Positions 30,097 through 38,229 of a DNA stretch of 64,000 nucleotides are shown piece after piece. The stretch is from an uncultured Micrococcales bacterium (GTDB taxonomy: Bacteria; Actinomycetota; Actinomycetes; Actinomycetales; Microbacteriaceae). Within the stretch, counting starts at the first letter, position 1; each line of letters opens with the position of its first letter. The stretch is taken from contig CAIVWH010000020.1 of the NCBI GenBank assembly GCA_903909605.1, positions 1 to 64,000 on the forward strand, given 5' to 3'. Made by a program: the position numbers and the translations under genes. The notes beneath the pieces are model-generated. The model had not been told where the DNA came from. It saw only the letters and a program-made list of their open reading frames with translations, and did not search any database.

Positions 30097-31140
30097 ATGA
30101 CCACAAACCAGCTCAAGTTCGGCCTCGACACTTTCGGTGACACCACCGTCGACTCAGAGGGCAATCGCGTCTCAGACGCCCAGACGCTTCGCAACGTAGT
30201 AGCCCAGGCTGTTCGCGCCGACGAACTCGGCCTCAACTCATTCACCGTGGGTGAGCACCACCGCGAGGACTACGCGATCTCTGCGCCAGACACCGTTCTC
30301 GCCGGCATCGCGACGGTCACCAAAAACATCACGCTCGGCACCGGCGTCACCGTGCTCTCGAGCGACGACCCGGTTCGCGTTTATCAGCGCTTCGCCACCT
30401 TGGATGCGCTTTCCAACGGCCGTGCCGAAATCACCGCTGGCCGAGGTTCTTTCATCGAGAGTTTCCCGTTGTTCGGTTACAACCTGAATGACTATCACGA
30501 ACTTTTCGAGCAGAAGCTCGAGCTGCTTGTCGAGGTTTTGAAAGAGCAGCCGGTTACTTGGTCGGGCACGATGCGTGCATCGCTGAACAACCAGAGCATT
30601 TGGCCAAAGACCGAGCGCGGCCGCATTCCACTTCGCGTTGGTGTTGGTGGCTCGCCTGAGTCTGTTGTTCGCGCTGCGCGTTTGCAGATTCCACTCGCGC
30701 TCGCAATCATCGGCGGTGACCCTGCACGCTTCGCACCTTATGCAAAGCTCTACCGCGATCAACTTCGCGAGTTCGGTCACGAAACCACGCTTCCGATTTC
30801 AATTCACTCACCTGGCTATCTTGCCGAGAGTGACGATGAAGCGATTGAAGAATTCTGGCCGCTCTATCAGGCGTCGTTCGGCCGCATTGGCAAAGAGCGC
30901 GGCTGGGGGCCAGCCAACAAAGATCACTTCGTCGAAGAAGTGCAGTACGGCTCAATGTACGTTGGCACAGCCGAGACAGTTGCAAAGAAAATCGCATACG
31001 CGATGAACGCAATCGGTGCAGAACGCTTCGACTTCAAGTATTCGAACGGTCCGGTTCCGCACGAGCGCCTGCTTCGCAACATTGAACTGTACGCAACCGA
31101 GGTCGCTCCTCGAGTGCGCGCAATTCTCGGCAAGAACTAA
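30097..31140 (+). CDS. LLM-class flavin-dependent oxidoreductase
   Basis: A 347-residue luciferase-like monooxygenase (FMN-dependent TIM barrel). It opens with FGLDTFGD, has VGEHHREDYAISAPDTVLAG, ITLGTGVTVLSSDDPVRVYQRFATLDALSNGR and GRGSFIESFPLFGY, which are the hallmarks of the bacterial luciferase-like family. The substrate cannot be told. A TTTACT hexamer ends seven bases before the ATG, which may make a leaderless start, with AGGGG further upstream. Divergent from the GH53 gene. Confidence 0.92.
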   Translation: MTTNQLKFGLDTFGDTTVDSEGNRVSDAQTLRNVVAQAVRADELGLNSFTVGEHHREDYAISAPDTVLAGIATVTKNITLGTGVTVLSSDDPVRVYQRFATLDALSNGRAEITAGRGSFIESFPLFGYNLNDYHELFEQKLELLVEVLKEQPVTWSGTMRASLNNQSIWPKTERGRIPLRVGVGGSPESVVRAARLQIPLALAIIGGDPARFAPYAKLYRDQLREFGHETTLPISIHSPGYLAESDDEAIEEFWPLYQASFGRIGKERGWGPANKDHFVEEVQYGSMYVGTAETVAKKIAYAMNAIGAERFDFKYSNGPVPHERLLRNIELYATEVAPRVRAILGKN

Positions 31141-31165
31141 GCGCCGCTCCGGCCGGTTCGGGGAA

Positions 31166-31188
31166 TAGCCAACCTTGCCGGTTGGTTA
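31166..31188. promoter_or_regulatory. Nine-base-pair inverted repeat before the MpaB-like gene
   Basis: TAGCCAACC and GGTTGGTTA pair across a 5-base loop with one G-T wobble. There is no T tract, so an operator or mRNA stem is more likely than a terminator. It covers the TTG start of the ORF track (31182), which favours the GTG at 31197 as the true start. Confidence 0.35.
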
Positions 31189-31196
31189 GTGCAAGG

Positions 31197-32111
31197 GTGA
31201 CCAACCCGCGACCGCAAACCCGTCTGCAAAAGGCGTTGGCCCGTCGGTTCGTGCGGTTACTTTCAGGTTCTAACGACGGCAATCCGCCCTGGCTTTCGGC
31301 TGTGGCAGAGGGCGATGAACCCGGCCTCTACCTACCAAATCAAGCTCCCTGGATCGTCCACGCAGACTTCGCCACCCTGGTGGGCGGCATCCGTGCCCTG
31401 TTGATGCAGGCACTGCATCCTGGCTCGCTTGCCGGGGTTCGTCAGCATTCGCGCTACAAGGATGACCCGCTCGGTCGCCTGGCCGGCACCATCCGTTGGC
31501 TCACTGTGACCACCTTCGGTCCGAACTCTTCGACTCAGGCTGAGGCCGGTCGGGTGAACCGACTGCACACCAGGGTGAGCGGCCAGTATCAAACGGCATC
31601 GGGTGAGGCTCGCGAATATCGGGCGGCCGACCCAGATCTGCTGCTTTGGGTGCACGTTGCATTCATGGATAGCTTCCTGCGTGCGCATCAGAACTACTCG
31701 ATCCGCGAGATTCCGGGTGGAGCAGACGAATACGTTCGGTTGTGGGCCGAGTCGGTGAAGCCCCTCGGTCTTGATCGCGCTCCGCTGACCGAGGCCGAGT
31801 TGCTTTCGACCTTGGATGAATTCCAGAGTCAACTTGTCGTCAGTGCCGACACCAAAGAAGTTTTCGAGTGGTTGCGACAGCCACCGCTGCCAACTTTGAC
31901 CAAGCCGTTCTATCGTTTGTTCTACGCCGCGGCAATCGCATCGATGCCGCAGAGCTATCGCGATCTGATTGGCGAGCGACACATGCCGCTTCGCGTTTTG
32001 CGACCGATCACCACAGGCTTGCTCCGCCTAATGCGCATTGCCATCGGCAGCGAATCGCCAATCGAAGACGCAGCCATTGCGCGACTTCGCCGTGTCGGAG
32101 TTTGGCAATAG
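31197..32111 (+). CDS. Oxygenase MpaB family protein (DUF2236)
   Basis: About 304 residues with the DUF2236/ER-bound oxygenase MpaB signature: a conserved ALLMQALHPGSLAGVRQHSRYKDDPLGRLAGTIRWL block, LLWVHVAFMDSFLRAHQ and a mostly helical C-terminus. Members use histidine-liganded iron or heme in oxidative cleavage; most bacterial ones have no known substrate. I prefer the GTG at 31197 (VTNPRPQTRLQ) to the TTG at 31182, because the upstream bases form a hairpin. It is followed 9 bases later by pyroglutamyl peptidase on the same strand. Confidence 0.85.
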   Translation: MTNPRPQTRLQKALARRFVRLLSGSNDGNPPWLSAVAEGDEPGLYLPNQAPWIVHADFATLVGGIRALLMQALHPGSLAGVRQHSRYKDDPLGRLAGTIRWLTVTTFGPNSSTQAEAGRVNRLHTRVSGQYQTASGEAREYRAADPDLLLWVHVAFMDSFLRAHQNYSIREIPGGADEYVRLWAESVKPLGLDRAPLTEAELLSTLDEFQSQLVVSADTKEVFEWLRQPPLPTLTKPFYRLFYAAAIASMPQSYRDLIGERHMPLRVLRPITTGLLRLMRIAIGSESPIEDAAIARLRRVGVWQ

Positions 32112-32120
32112 GTTAGAGCC

Positions 32121-32753
32121 ATGCGCATTTTGCTCACCGGTTTTGAACCGTTCAACAACGGAAAGCTCAATCCAAGCGAAGAAATTGTGCGTGCAATCAC
32201 CGCGCAGTTCGAAGCCGGCGACAAAATCGAAGGTATCGAACTTCACACCGCTGTGCTGCCGGTGGTGTTCACCGAATCGAGCGAGTTGCTTCGACACCTA
32301 ATCTCTCTTCACAAACCCGATGCAGTTGTCTGTCTCGGTCAGGCCGAGGGGCGCAAGGAGATTTCGTTTGAGCGAGTCGCAATCAACTTGGATGACGCGC
32401 GCATCGCAGACAACGCCGGCCGTCAGCTAACCGACCAACCGATAATTGCCGGCGGTCCAGCCGCACACTTCACCACGCTGCCGGTTCGCCAACTCATTGA
32501 GGCCGTGCGCGCCGAGGGCGTGGCCGCGGGGCTTTCGCTCAGCGCCGGAACCTTCGTCTGCAATCACATCTTTTACAACATGCAGCACGAGCTCGCCGGC
32601 CAAGACGTCGTCAGTGGCTTCATCCATGTTCCGCTCATGGATGAACAGGCCCCCGACTTTCCGGGCCTGACCACAGTGCCGCTCGCCGACCAGGTTCGCG
32701 GCATCCGAGCGGTGCTGGCAACCCTTGCCCAGAGTGTTAGCCTCACATCGTGA
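32121..32753 (+). CDS. pcp: Pyroglutamyl-peptidase I
   Basis: A 210-residue cysteine peptidase (family C15) that removes N-terminal pyroglutamate from peptides in the cytoplasm. The start MRILLTGFEPFNNGKLNPS is diagnostic. The catalytic Glu is in KEISFERVAIN (about residue 80), the Cys in GTFVCNHIFY (about 147) and the His in GFIHVPL (about 170). It lies 9 bases after the MpaB-like gene and overlaps threonine aldolase by four bases (GTGA). Confidence 0.95.
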   Translation: MRILLTGFEPFNNGKLNPSEEIVRAITAQFEAGDKIEGIELHTAVLPVVFTESSELLRHLISLHKPDAVVCLGQAEGRKEISFERVAINLDDARIADNAGRQLTDQPIIAGGPAAHFTTLPVRQLIEAVRAEGVAAGLSLSAGTFVCNHIFYNMQHELAGQDVVSGFIHVPLMDEQAPDFPGLTTVPLADQVRGIRAVLATLAQSVSLTS

Positions 32754-33790
32754 TCGAACGCAAAATTTGGCGCAGCTTCGCCAGTGACAACTACGCAGGC
32801 ATCCATCCTCGAATTCTCGAGGCAATCGGCTCGGTAAACGAGGGTCACGAGAAGGCCTATGGCGCAGACGCCGTAACGGCCCACTTCAACGACCTGATTC
32901 ACAAGACCTTCGGCAAGCAGGCAGAAGCCTGCCCAACCTTCAACGGCACAGGCGCTAACGTGCTCTCGCTCTCGGTCGGCACTCAGCGCTGGGAGGCCGT
33001 CATTTGTGCGGCAACCGCGCACATCAACACCGACGAGGGTGGCGCACCCGAGAAGGTTTCGGGCCTCAAGCTCTATGGCGTGCCAACCCCTGACGGCAAG
33101 CTCACCCCCGAGCTAATCGCCACGCAGGTTTACGACATGGGCAGTGTTCACCGCGCTCAGCCTGGTGTGGTTTCGATCACGCAGACCACCGAGTGCGGCA
33201 CGCTCTATTCCATCGACGAAATCAAGGCAATTGCCGACTACACCCACTCAATCGGGCTGCCACTGCACATGGATGGCGCGCGAATTTCAAACGCCGCCGC
33301 CGCTCTCGGCAAGAGTTTCAAAGAGTTCACCACCGATGCTGGCGTTGACCTGCTTAGTTTTGGTGGAACCAAAATTGGCGCAATGGGTGCCGAGGCTGTC
33401 GTCATCCTGAACGACAGATACACCAACCGCATTCCTTACCTACGCAAGTCACTGATGCAGCTCTCGAGCAAGATGCGCTTCGTCAGCGCGCAGCTAATCA
33501 CGCTGCTCGATAACGACAGCGAACTTGCTATCGCCAACGGTCGCCACGCCAACGCAATGGCTCAGCGTCTAGTGGCGGGCATCCATGAACTTGGCTTCGA
33601 GGTTCCTTACTCGGTTGATGCCAACGCGGTTTTCCCGATCTTGCCAAAGCATGTTTACGACGCCGTTCAGGATGAGTTCCCGTTCTACATCTGGGATCAC
33701 ACAATCGGGCAGGTGCGCCTAATGTGTTCGTGGGACACCACCGAGGCCGACGTCGATGGCCTATTGGCCGCGCTAAGAAAAGCAATCTAG
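32750..33790 (+). CDS. ltaE: Low-specificity L-threonine aldolase
   Basis: A 346-residue PLP enzyme of the beta-eliminating lyase/threonine aldolase family that splits threonine or allo-threonine into glycine and acetaldehyde. Visible features are FASDNYAGIHPRILEAI, AYGAD, the His in LPLHMDGARISNA (the Asp contacts PLP) and the PLP lysine near residue 207 in SFGGTKIGAMG. The GTG start is coupled to pcp. Related aminotransferase-fold lyases are the only alternative. Confidence 0.92.
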   Translation: MIERKIWRSFASDNYAGIHPRILEAIGSVNEGHEKAYGADAVTAHFNDLIHKTFGKQAEACPTFNGTGANVLSLSVGTQRWEAVICAATAHINTDEGGAPEKVSGLKLYGVPTPDGKLTPELIATQVYDMGSVHRAQPGVVSITQTTECGTLYSIDEIKAIADYTHSIGLPLHMDGARISNAAAALGKSFKEFTTDAGVDLLSFGGTKIGAMGAEAVVILNDRYTNRIPYLRKSLMQLSSKMRFVSAQLITLLDNDSELAIANGRHANAMAQRLVAGIHELGFEVPYSVDANAVFPILPKHVYDAVQDEFPFYIWDHTIGQVRLMCSWDTTEADVDGLLAALRKAI

Positions 33791-33798
33791 GAGTACCA

Positions 33799-34011
33799 AT
33801 GGCCGAGAAAGTTCAAGGACCAAGGAGTTACTTTCCGTCAATCGAAAAGAAGTACGGCAAGCCGATTGACCACTGGATGAACATCCTGAAGATGCACAAG
33901 TCAAAGCCGCACATGGAAATGGTTGCCGTGCTCAAGAACGAGCACGAGATGGGTCACGGGCACGCAAACGCGATTGTGCACGTTTTCCGCGCCGATAACG
34001 GGCTCAATTAA
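33799..34011 (+). CDS. DUF4287 domain protein
   Basis: A 70-residue protein: KVQGPRSYFPSIEKKYGKPIDHWMNIL followed by HMEMVAVLKNEHEMGHGHANAIV, the full DUF4287 motif. Function is unknown; the domain occurs alone or fused to DUF5655. The ATG at 33799 follows TAGGAG; the longer frame in the ORF track (from 33724) overlaps threonine aldolase and is not needed. It lies 8 bases after that gene and abuts the convergent glutathione peroxidase gene. Confidence 0.88.
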   Translation: MAEKVQGPRSYFPSIEKKYGKPIDHWMNILKMHKSKPHMEMVAVLKNEHEMGHGHANAIVHVFRADNGLN

Positions 34012-34488
34012 TTAGAGCGCGGCCTCGATAGCTTCGACGACCTTCGGGTCATCCGGCTTGGTGGTTGGGCGAAAACGCTGCACCGAGTCATCCTTGCCAA
34101 TCAGAAACTTCTCGAAGTTCCACATAACCGGCCCGGCAAGCCCCTTTGAATCCTTGGTCTTCACCAGAGACTTGTAGAGCTCGTGGCGGTTGCGGCCGTT
34201 GACCTTGATCATCTCGGTCATCGGGAAGGTGACACCCCAGGTGGTCGAGCAGTATTGGGCCACGGCCTCGTTGCTCGAAAGCTCCTGCTTGAACTGGTCG
34301 CTTGGCAGGCCAACCACGGTAAAGCCGCGCGGGCCATACTTCTTCTGCAGCGCCTCGAGCGCTTCGTATTGCGGGGTCAGCCCGCAACGCGAGGCCACGT
34401 TGACCACTAGCACTGGGCCCTTGCCCAGTTTGCCGAGGGTGGTGGTGGTTCCGTTGATCAGGGTCAGTTCAATGTCGCGAATACTCAT
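34012..34488 (-). CDS. Glutathione/thioredoxin peroxidase
   Basis: A 158-residue Cys-type glutathione peroxidase. The peroxidatic Cys35 is in NVASRCGLTPQYEALE, followed by GFTVVGLPSDQF (in most relatives P.NQF) and the Trp-Asn motif PVMWNFEKFLI. Bacterial members usually draw electrons from thioredoxin and reduce hydroperoxides. The usual resolving-Cys region reads QYCSTTWGVTFP here, with one Cys present. It is downstream of ldh on the same strand with 70 bases between. Confidence 0.93.
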   Translation of the reverse strand: MSIRDIELTLINGTTTTLGKLGKGPVLVVNVASRCGLTPQYEALEALQKKYGPRGFTVVGLPSDQFKQELSSNEAVAQYCSTTWGVTFPMTEMIKVNGRNRHELYKSLVKTKDSKGLAGPVMWNFEKFLIGKDDSVQRFRPTTKPDDPKVVEAIEAAL

Positions 34489-34558
34489 AATGGGATAACC
34501 AGTTTTGGGCCCCGGCTATTCCGCGAGCGAGCTCGGCTGCTAGCCGGAGATTGATTTC

Positions 34559-35512
34559 CTACAGGCCCAAAGAATTGAGCGAGCCGCGGATAGCCGCTGC
34601 CGACTTTTCGAAAGCAGCCTGTTCGTAGACATCCATCGAAACCTCGATGGTCCGAGCCGCCCCCTGGGCGTTGACCAGGGTTGGCACAGACATGGCAAGG
34701 CCCGAGACGCCCTGATAGTTGGTGAGCACTGATGACACCGGCAGAATAGCCTCTTCATCGCCAAGTACGGCCTCGACAATTCGCGCCGCCGAAAGTCCGA
34801 TGGCGTAGTTGGTAGCACCCTTGCCCTCTATCACGCGGTAGGCAGCGGTCTTCACGATGTTGTGAATGGAATTTAGTTCGTCGAGCGTGAGCGGGTGGCC
34901 ATCCTCTGTCTTCCACTCGGAAAGCGGAACCGGGCCGATGGCAGCCTGCGACCAGAGCGGAAACTCCGAGTCACCGTGCTCACCAATAATCAGTGCATGG
35001 ATGCTCGCAGTACTGACCCTCAGTCGTTCGCCGAGCAACCAGCGCAAACGTGATGAGTCGAGTACCGTGCCCGACGAGAATACCCGTGATGCAGGAAGCC
35101 CGGTGATCTGCAATGCGGCCGTTGCTAGAACGTCACATGGGTTTGTGACCAGAACGAAGATTGCATTCGGTGACAGCGAGAGCAGCTTCGGCAAGATCGT
35201 TTCGAGAATCTTGAAGTTCACGCCTGCAAGTTCGAGGCGAGTTTGACCGGCCTTTTGCTTTGCTCCCGCTGTAATCACAATCACATCGCTGTTTGCGGTG
35301 AGTTCGATGTCGCTGCCACCGTTTATCGACGCGGCACCGGTGAAAGAAGTTCCGTGCGCTAGATCCAGCACCTCGGCACTGACCTTAGGCGTGTCGATGT
35401 CATACAAGACAATCTCTCGAGCCGAACCGCGAATTAGCATCGCGTAGGCGCTCGAAGAACCGACTGCGCCGGCACCGACGACAGATACTTTGGAGTGACG
35501 GGCTTCAAGCAT
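34559..35512 (-). CDS. ldh: L-lactate dehydrogenase
   Basis: A 317-residue NAD-dependent dehydrogenase that interconverts pyruvate and L-lactate. The NAD site VVGAGAVGSSSAYAML is at the start, the substrate-closing loop has GQTRLELAG, VTNPCDVL lies mid-chain and the catalytic His is in IIGEHGDSEF (about residue 177). The ORF track uses a TTG at 35539, but the ATG at 35512 follows GAGAGG at good distance. It directly follows ptsI, forming a ptsH-ptsI-ldh operon. Malate dehydrogenase is less likely because of the LDH-type residue pattern. Confidence 0.93.
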   Translation of the reverse strand: MLEARHSKVSVVGAGAVGSSSAYAMLIRGSAREIVLYDIDTPKVSAEVLDLAHGTSFTGAASINGGSDIELTANSDVIVITAGAKQKAGQTRLELAGVNFKILETILPKLLSLSPNAIFVLVTNPCDVLATAALQITGLPASRVFSSGTVLDSSRLRWLLGERLRVSTASIHALIIGEHGDSEFPLWSQAAIGPVPLSEWKTEDGHPLTLDELNSIHNIVKTAAYRVIEGKGATNYAIGLSAARIVEAVLGDEEAILPVSSVLTNYQGVSGLAMSVPTLVNAQGAARTIEVSMDVYEQAAFEKSAAAIRGSLNSLGL

Positions 35513-35539
35513 GCTTTGCCTCTCAATTGCGTCGTGCAA

Positions 35540-37171
35540 CTAGCTGAGTTTCTGCAGCTCGGCAAGCACGAATGCCTTGGCCTCTTCTGCGGTCGAGAAG
35601 TTCTGCACCTCGTGTGCGATGCGCTTGGCGTCTGCCTCGGCCACCGCACTCAGCGCAGCCTTGACCGCCCCAACCTGCGACGGCGAAGACGAAACCGACT
35701 TCATTCCGAGGCCTGCGAGCACCACAGCGAAAGCGGGGTCGCTGGCGCTCTCACCGCAGACTCCACTTGAGATTCCGGCTGCAAGAGACTCGCTGGCGAT
35801 GCGAGCAAGGGTTCGAATCAGGCCGGGTTGCCACGGATTGAGCAGCAGGCCGAGTGCCGGGTTCATGCGGTCTGCGGCAAAGAGATATTGCGACAGGTCG
35901 TTGGTGCCAACCGACAAGAAGTCGATCTGACCCTTGAGATCTGCAATCTGGGTGACGATCGAGGGGGTCTCGACCATGATGCCGACCTTGAATTGGCCGA
36001 TGCTCTTAGCAAGGGCGGCGAACTCGCGGGCTTCTGCTGCGGTGGCGATCATCGGGGCCATGACCCAGACCTCGCGACCGGTATGCGCACGCGCGAACTC
36101 AAGCGACTGAAGCTGGTCGACGATGAACTGTCTGTGCTCGACAATCAAGCGATAGCCGCGAACACCAAGCGACGGGTTTTCTTCGTGCGGCATGTTCAAA
36201 AACGGCACTGGCTTGTCGCTGCCGGCGTCAATCGTGCGAACTACAACTGGGCCTTCAGGCGCCGCCGCGAGTATCTCTGCATACAGCGCGGTTTGCGCTT
36301 CAACGCTCGGCTGGGATGACGAGCTCAGATAAAGCAGCTCGGTGCGGAACAAACCAACGCCGTTTGCGCCGGCGCTCGATGCCTTCTTCGCGTCGTCGAG
36401 TGACCCGATGTTCGAGCGAACCGGAACCAGTGGCTCGCGGCCGGTTGCGATGAACTCAATCGGCATGGTTGCCTCAGACAACTCGGCGTTGAACACTACG
36501 CGGTCGCCGACCGGGTCGACGAGCACAATGTCGCCATCGACTAGGTGTGCTGCCTCGCCGCACGAAACCACAGCGGGAATCGAACGCGACCGGCAAATGA
36601 TTGCGGTGTGCGAAGTCGGGCCACCTTTGAGCGTGATCACGCCAACAACGGCACTCGTGAACTGCGCGGTGTCGGCAGGCGAAAAGTCTTCGCCGACAAT
36701 CACAAAGGAGCCGTGTTTCGGAAGTTCGAGACCGACTTTGATGCCCGCGAGATTTGCCTGGACGCGCTTTGAAATGTCTTGCAGATCTTTTACGCGCTCG
36801 TCGAAGTCGGGGTCGCCGCCGAGCAACTCGGCAAACTCATTAACTGCCAATCCATAGGCTGCCGCAGCTGACCAGCCATCGGCCAGGTGGCCATCGGCTA
36901 CTTCGAAAAGCTCGTCGTCTTCGAGCAAAAACTTGAGTGCTTCAAAAATGTCAGCAGAGGTGTCATCAGAAGCGGCTGCCAGCTCATCCAAGTGAGCAGA
37001 CACGGATGCGATTGCCGCCTTCAGTGAAACGCGCTCGGCATCTGCACCTTTTGTTGATTTGGCGAATTCTGGAAGCGCCTGCATCGGAGCCACGCGAAAA
37101 ACTTCGGCGACCACTGCGTTGAGACCAACGCCTAGGCCAGAAAGCACCTGCCCCTTTGTGAGCCCCCGCAT
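35540..37171 (-). CDS. ptsI: PTS enzyme I (phosphoenolpyruvate-protein phosphotransferase)
   Basis: A 543-residue enzyme I that takes phosphate from PEP and passes it to HPr. The phosphorylated His is in GGPTSHTAIICRS (about residue 181). The PEP-binding half has VGLFRTELLYLS, RTIDAGSDK, MVETPSIV and the Cys-containing GVCGESASD (about 472). Length is near the usual 550-575. Its ATG lies 9 bases after the ptsH stop and its stop is 27 bases before ldh, so the three genes form one unit. It would energise the fructose-type PTS encoded divergently. Confidence 0.95.
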   Translation of the reverse strand: MRGLTKGQVLSGLGVGLNAVVAEVFRVAPMQALPEFAKSTKGADAERVSLKAAIASVSAHLDELAAASDDTSADIFEALKFLLEDDELFEVADGHLADGWSAAAAYGLAVNEFAELLGGDPDFDERVKDLQDISKRVQANLAGIKVGLELPKHGSFVIVGEDFSPADTAQFTSAVVGVITLKGGPTSHTAIICRSRSIPAVVSCGEAAHLVDGDIVLVDPVGDRVVFNAELSEATMPIEFIATGREPLVPVRSNIGSLDDAKKASSAGANGVGLFRTELLYLSSSSQPSVEAQTALYAEILAAAPEGPVVVRTIDAGSDKPVPFLNMPHEENPSLGVRGYRLIVEHRQFIVDQLQSLEFARAHTGREVWVMAPMIATAAEAREFAALAKSIGQFKVGIMVETPSIVTQIADLKGQIDFLSVGTNDLSQYLFAADRMNPALGLLLNPWQPGLIRTLARIASESLAAGISSGVCGESASDPAFAVVLAGLGMKSVSSSPSQVGAVKAALSAVAEADAKRIAHEVQNFSTAEEAKAFVLAELQKLS

Positions 37172-37180
37172 TACTGAGCC

Positions 37181-37450
37181 TTAGCCCTTTAGGAAGTCTT
37201 GAATCTGGGCGACGATTTCGCCGGCCTGGGCCTCATCTGAGGTTTCGATCTCGACGGTCAGGGTCTCGCCGGTCTTGATCTTGAGGGCCATGAGGCGAAG
37301 TGCCGAGTTTGCCTTGGCGAATTCCTCGCCTGGGCGACCGATGGTTACCTCGAGGCCTGACTCCTTGACGAGCTTCACAATTTGGCCGGCTGGGCGGGCG
37401 TGAAGGCCGATTGGGTCGAGAACCTCAACTTCGAGAGAAAACTTGCTCAT
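37181..37450 (-). CDS. ptsH: PTS phosphocarrier protein HPr
   Basis: An 89-residue HPr that carries phosphate from enzyme I to the IIA proteins. The phosphorylated His17 is in IGLHARPAG. The region equivalent to the regulatory Ser46 reads AKANSALRLMALK and contains a serine, but I see no HPr kinase gene in the window. The ATG follows AAAGAG. First gene of the ptsH-ptsI-ldh operon. Confidence 0.96.
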   Translation of the reverse strand: MSKFSLEVEVLDPIGLHARPAGQIVKLVKESGLEVTIGRPGEEFAKANSALRLMALKIKTGETLTVEIETSDEAQAGEIVAQIQDFLKG

Positions 37451-37775
37451 AAATGCGCTCTTTCGTCTAACTAGGCCCTAGATTGTGTTCTTAAGTGTGT
37501 CAGGAATGGCCACATCCCGCCAATCGAGCAGGGCCAAAAGCCCAGCTTCCATGGTCATCAATGGTGATGTCGGCCCATCTTTGAGGACTTTTCGGTGTTT
37601 TGCAATGCCAAAACACCCCACAAAATTAGTGTCAATTTTTGATAACGGTTTGTGCTTAAGTCCCAGTTTTCTGGCCCTACTTTCACTAGCCTTTGTTTTA
37701 GCAGCCCCAGGGCTGATCCGACAAAGGCGACGGAAGGGTTAGGCGCATGAGCCTTATCAACGAAGGAGTAGTTCG
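37451..37775. promoter_or_regulatory. 325-bp divergent control region between ptsH and the fructose PTS genes
   Basis: This is the longest gene-free stretch in the window. It holds a perfect 9-base inverted repeat (37594-37617), an AT-rich core around 37618-37665, and an 11-codon upstream ORF at 37747-37779. Promoters for both directions must be here, but I could not assign a convincing -35/-10 pair to either side. A shared sugar-responsive regulator is plausible. Confidence 0.5.
37594..37617. promoter_or_regulatory. Perfect inverted repeat GGTGTTTTG-N6-CAAAACACC, candidate operator
   Basis: Two 9-base arms match exactly around a CAATGC spacer, in the ptsH/fructose-PTS control region. It has no following T tract, so it is not a terminator. 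Its size fits a dimeric repressor site (for example DeoR, GntR or LacI type), but no regulator gene is next to it. Confidence 0.45.
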
Positions 37776-37779
37776 TTGA
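37747..37779 (+). CDS. 11-codon upstream ORF overlapping the IIA start
   Basis: ATG at 37747 reads MSLINEGVVR and stops at TGA (37777-37779), which overlaps the TTG start of the IIA gene (TTGA). GGAAGGG precedes it. The AAGGAG used by the IIA gene lies inside this ORF. It could couple or tune translation of the PTS genes, or be chance. Confidence 0.3.
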   Translation: MSLINEGVVR

Positions 37780-38228
37780 GCACCCCAATCACGATCGAAT
37801 CGATCGTTCTCGTCGACATCGACGCCACCACCAAAGAAGAAGCAACTCGCTTGCTCGCGCAGCGTCTGGTTGACGCGGGTCGCGTCACCGACATCGAAGG
37901 ATATCTGGAAGCAGTTGCAAAGCGCGAAGAGCACTTCCCAACCGGCATCGAAGGTGGCATCGCAATTCCGCACGCACAGAGCGACCTGGTGGTAACCCCA
38001 TCCGTGGCGGTTGCAACTTCATCAAAGGGAATCGATTTCGGAGCTGACGACGGCCCATCGACCCTCATCTTCTTGATTGCCGCTCCGGCATCTGGTGACA
38101 GCGCTCACCTCGAAATTCTTGGATCGCTCGCTCGCAAGGTGATGCACGAAGAGTTCTGCGACGAATTGCGCGCAGAGAAGAACCCAGCGGCGATTGCCGA
38201 AATCGTCACCAGAGAGGTACAGAAATAA
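37776..38228 (+). CDS. Fructose-type PTS IIA component
   Basis: A 150-residue IIA protein of the fructose-mannitol family. The phosphorylated His66 is in GGIAIPHAQSD, the standard motif. It would take phosphate from HPr and pass it to the IIB protein encoded next. The TTG start is supported by AAGGAG seven bases upstream. IIA, IIB and IIC are separate genes here, whereas many bacteria fuse them as FruA. No fruK (1-phosphofructokinase) is visible nearby, so the sugar is not certain. Confidence 0.9.
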   Translation: MSTPITIESIVLVDIDATTKEEATRLLAQRLVDAGRVTDIEGYLEAVAKREEHFPTGIEGGIAIPHAQSDLVVTPSVAVATSSKGIDFGADDGPSTLIFLIAAPASGDSAHLEILGSLARKVMHEEFCDELRAEKNPAAIAEIVTREVQK

Positions 38229-38229
38229 A

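Noticed and set aside
35539-35539. TTG at 35539 as start of lactate dehydrogenase
   Set aside because: The ATG at 35512 follows GAGAGG and gives the normal N-terminus; the TTG would add nine odd residues directly after the ptsI stop.
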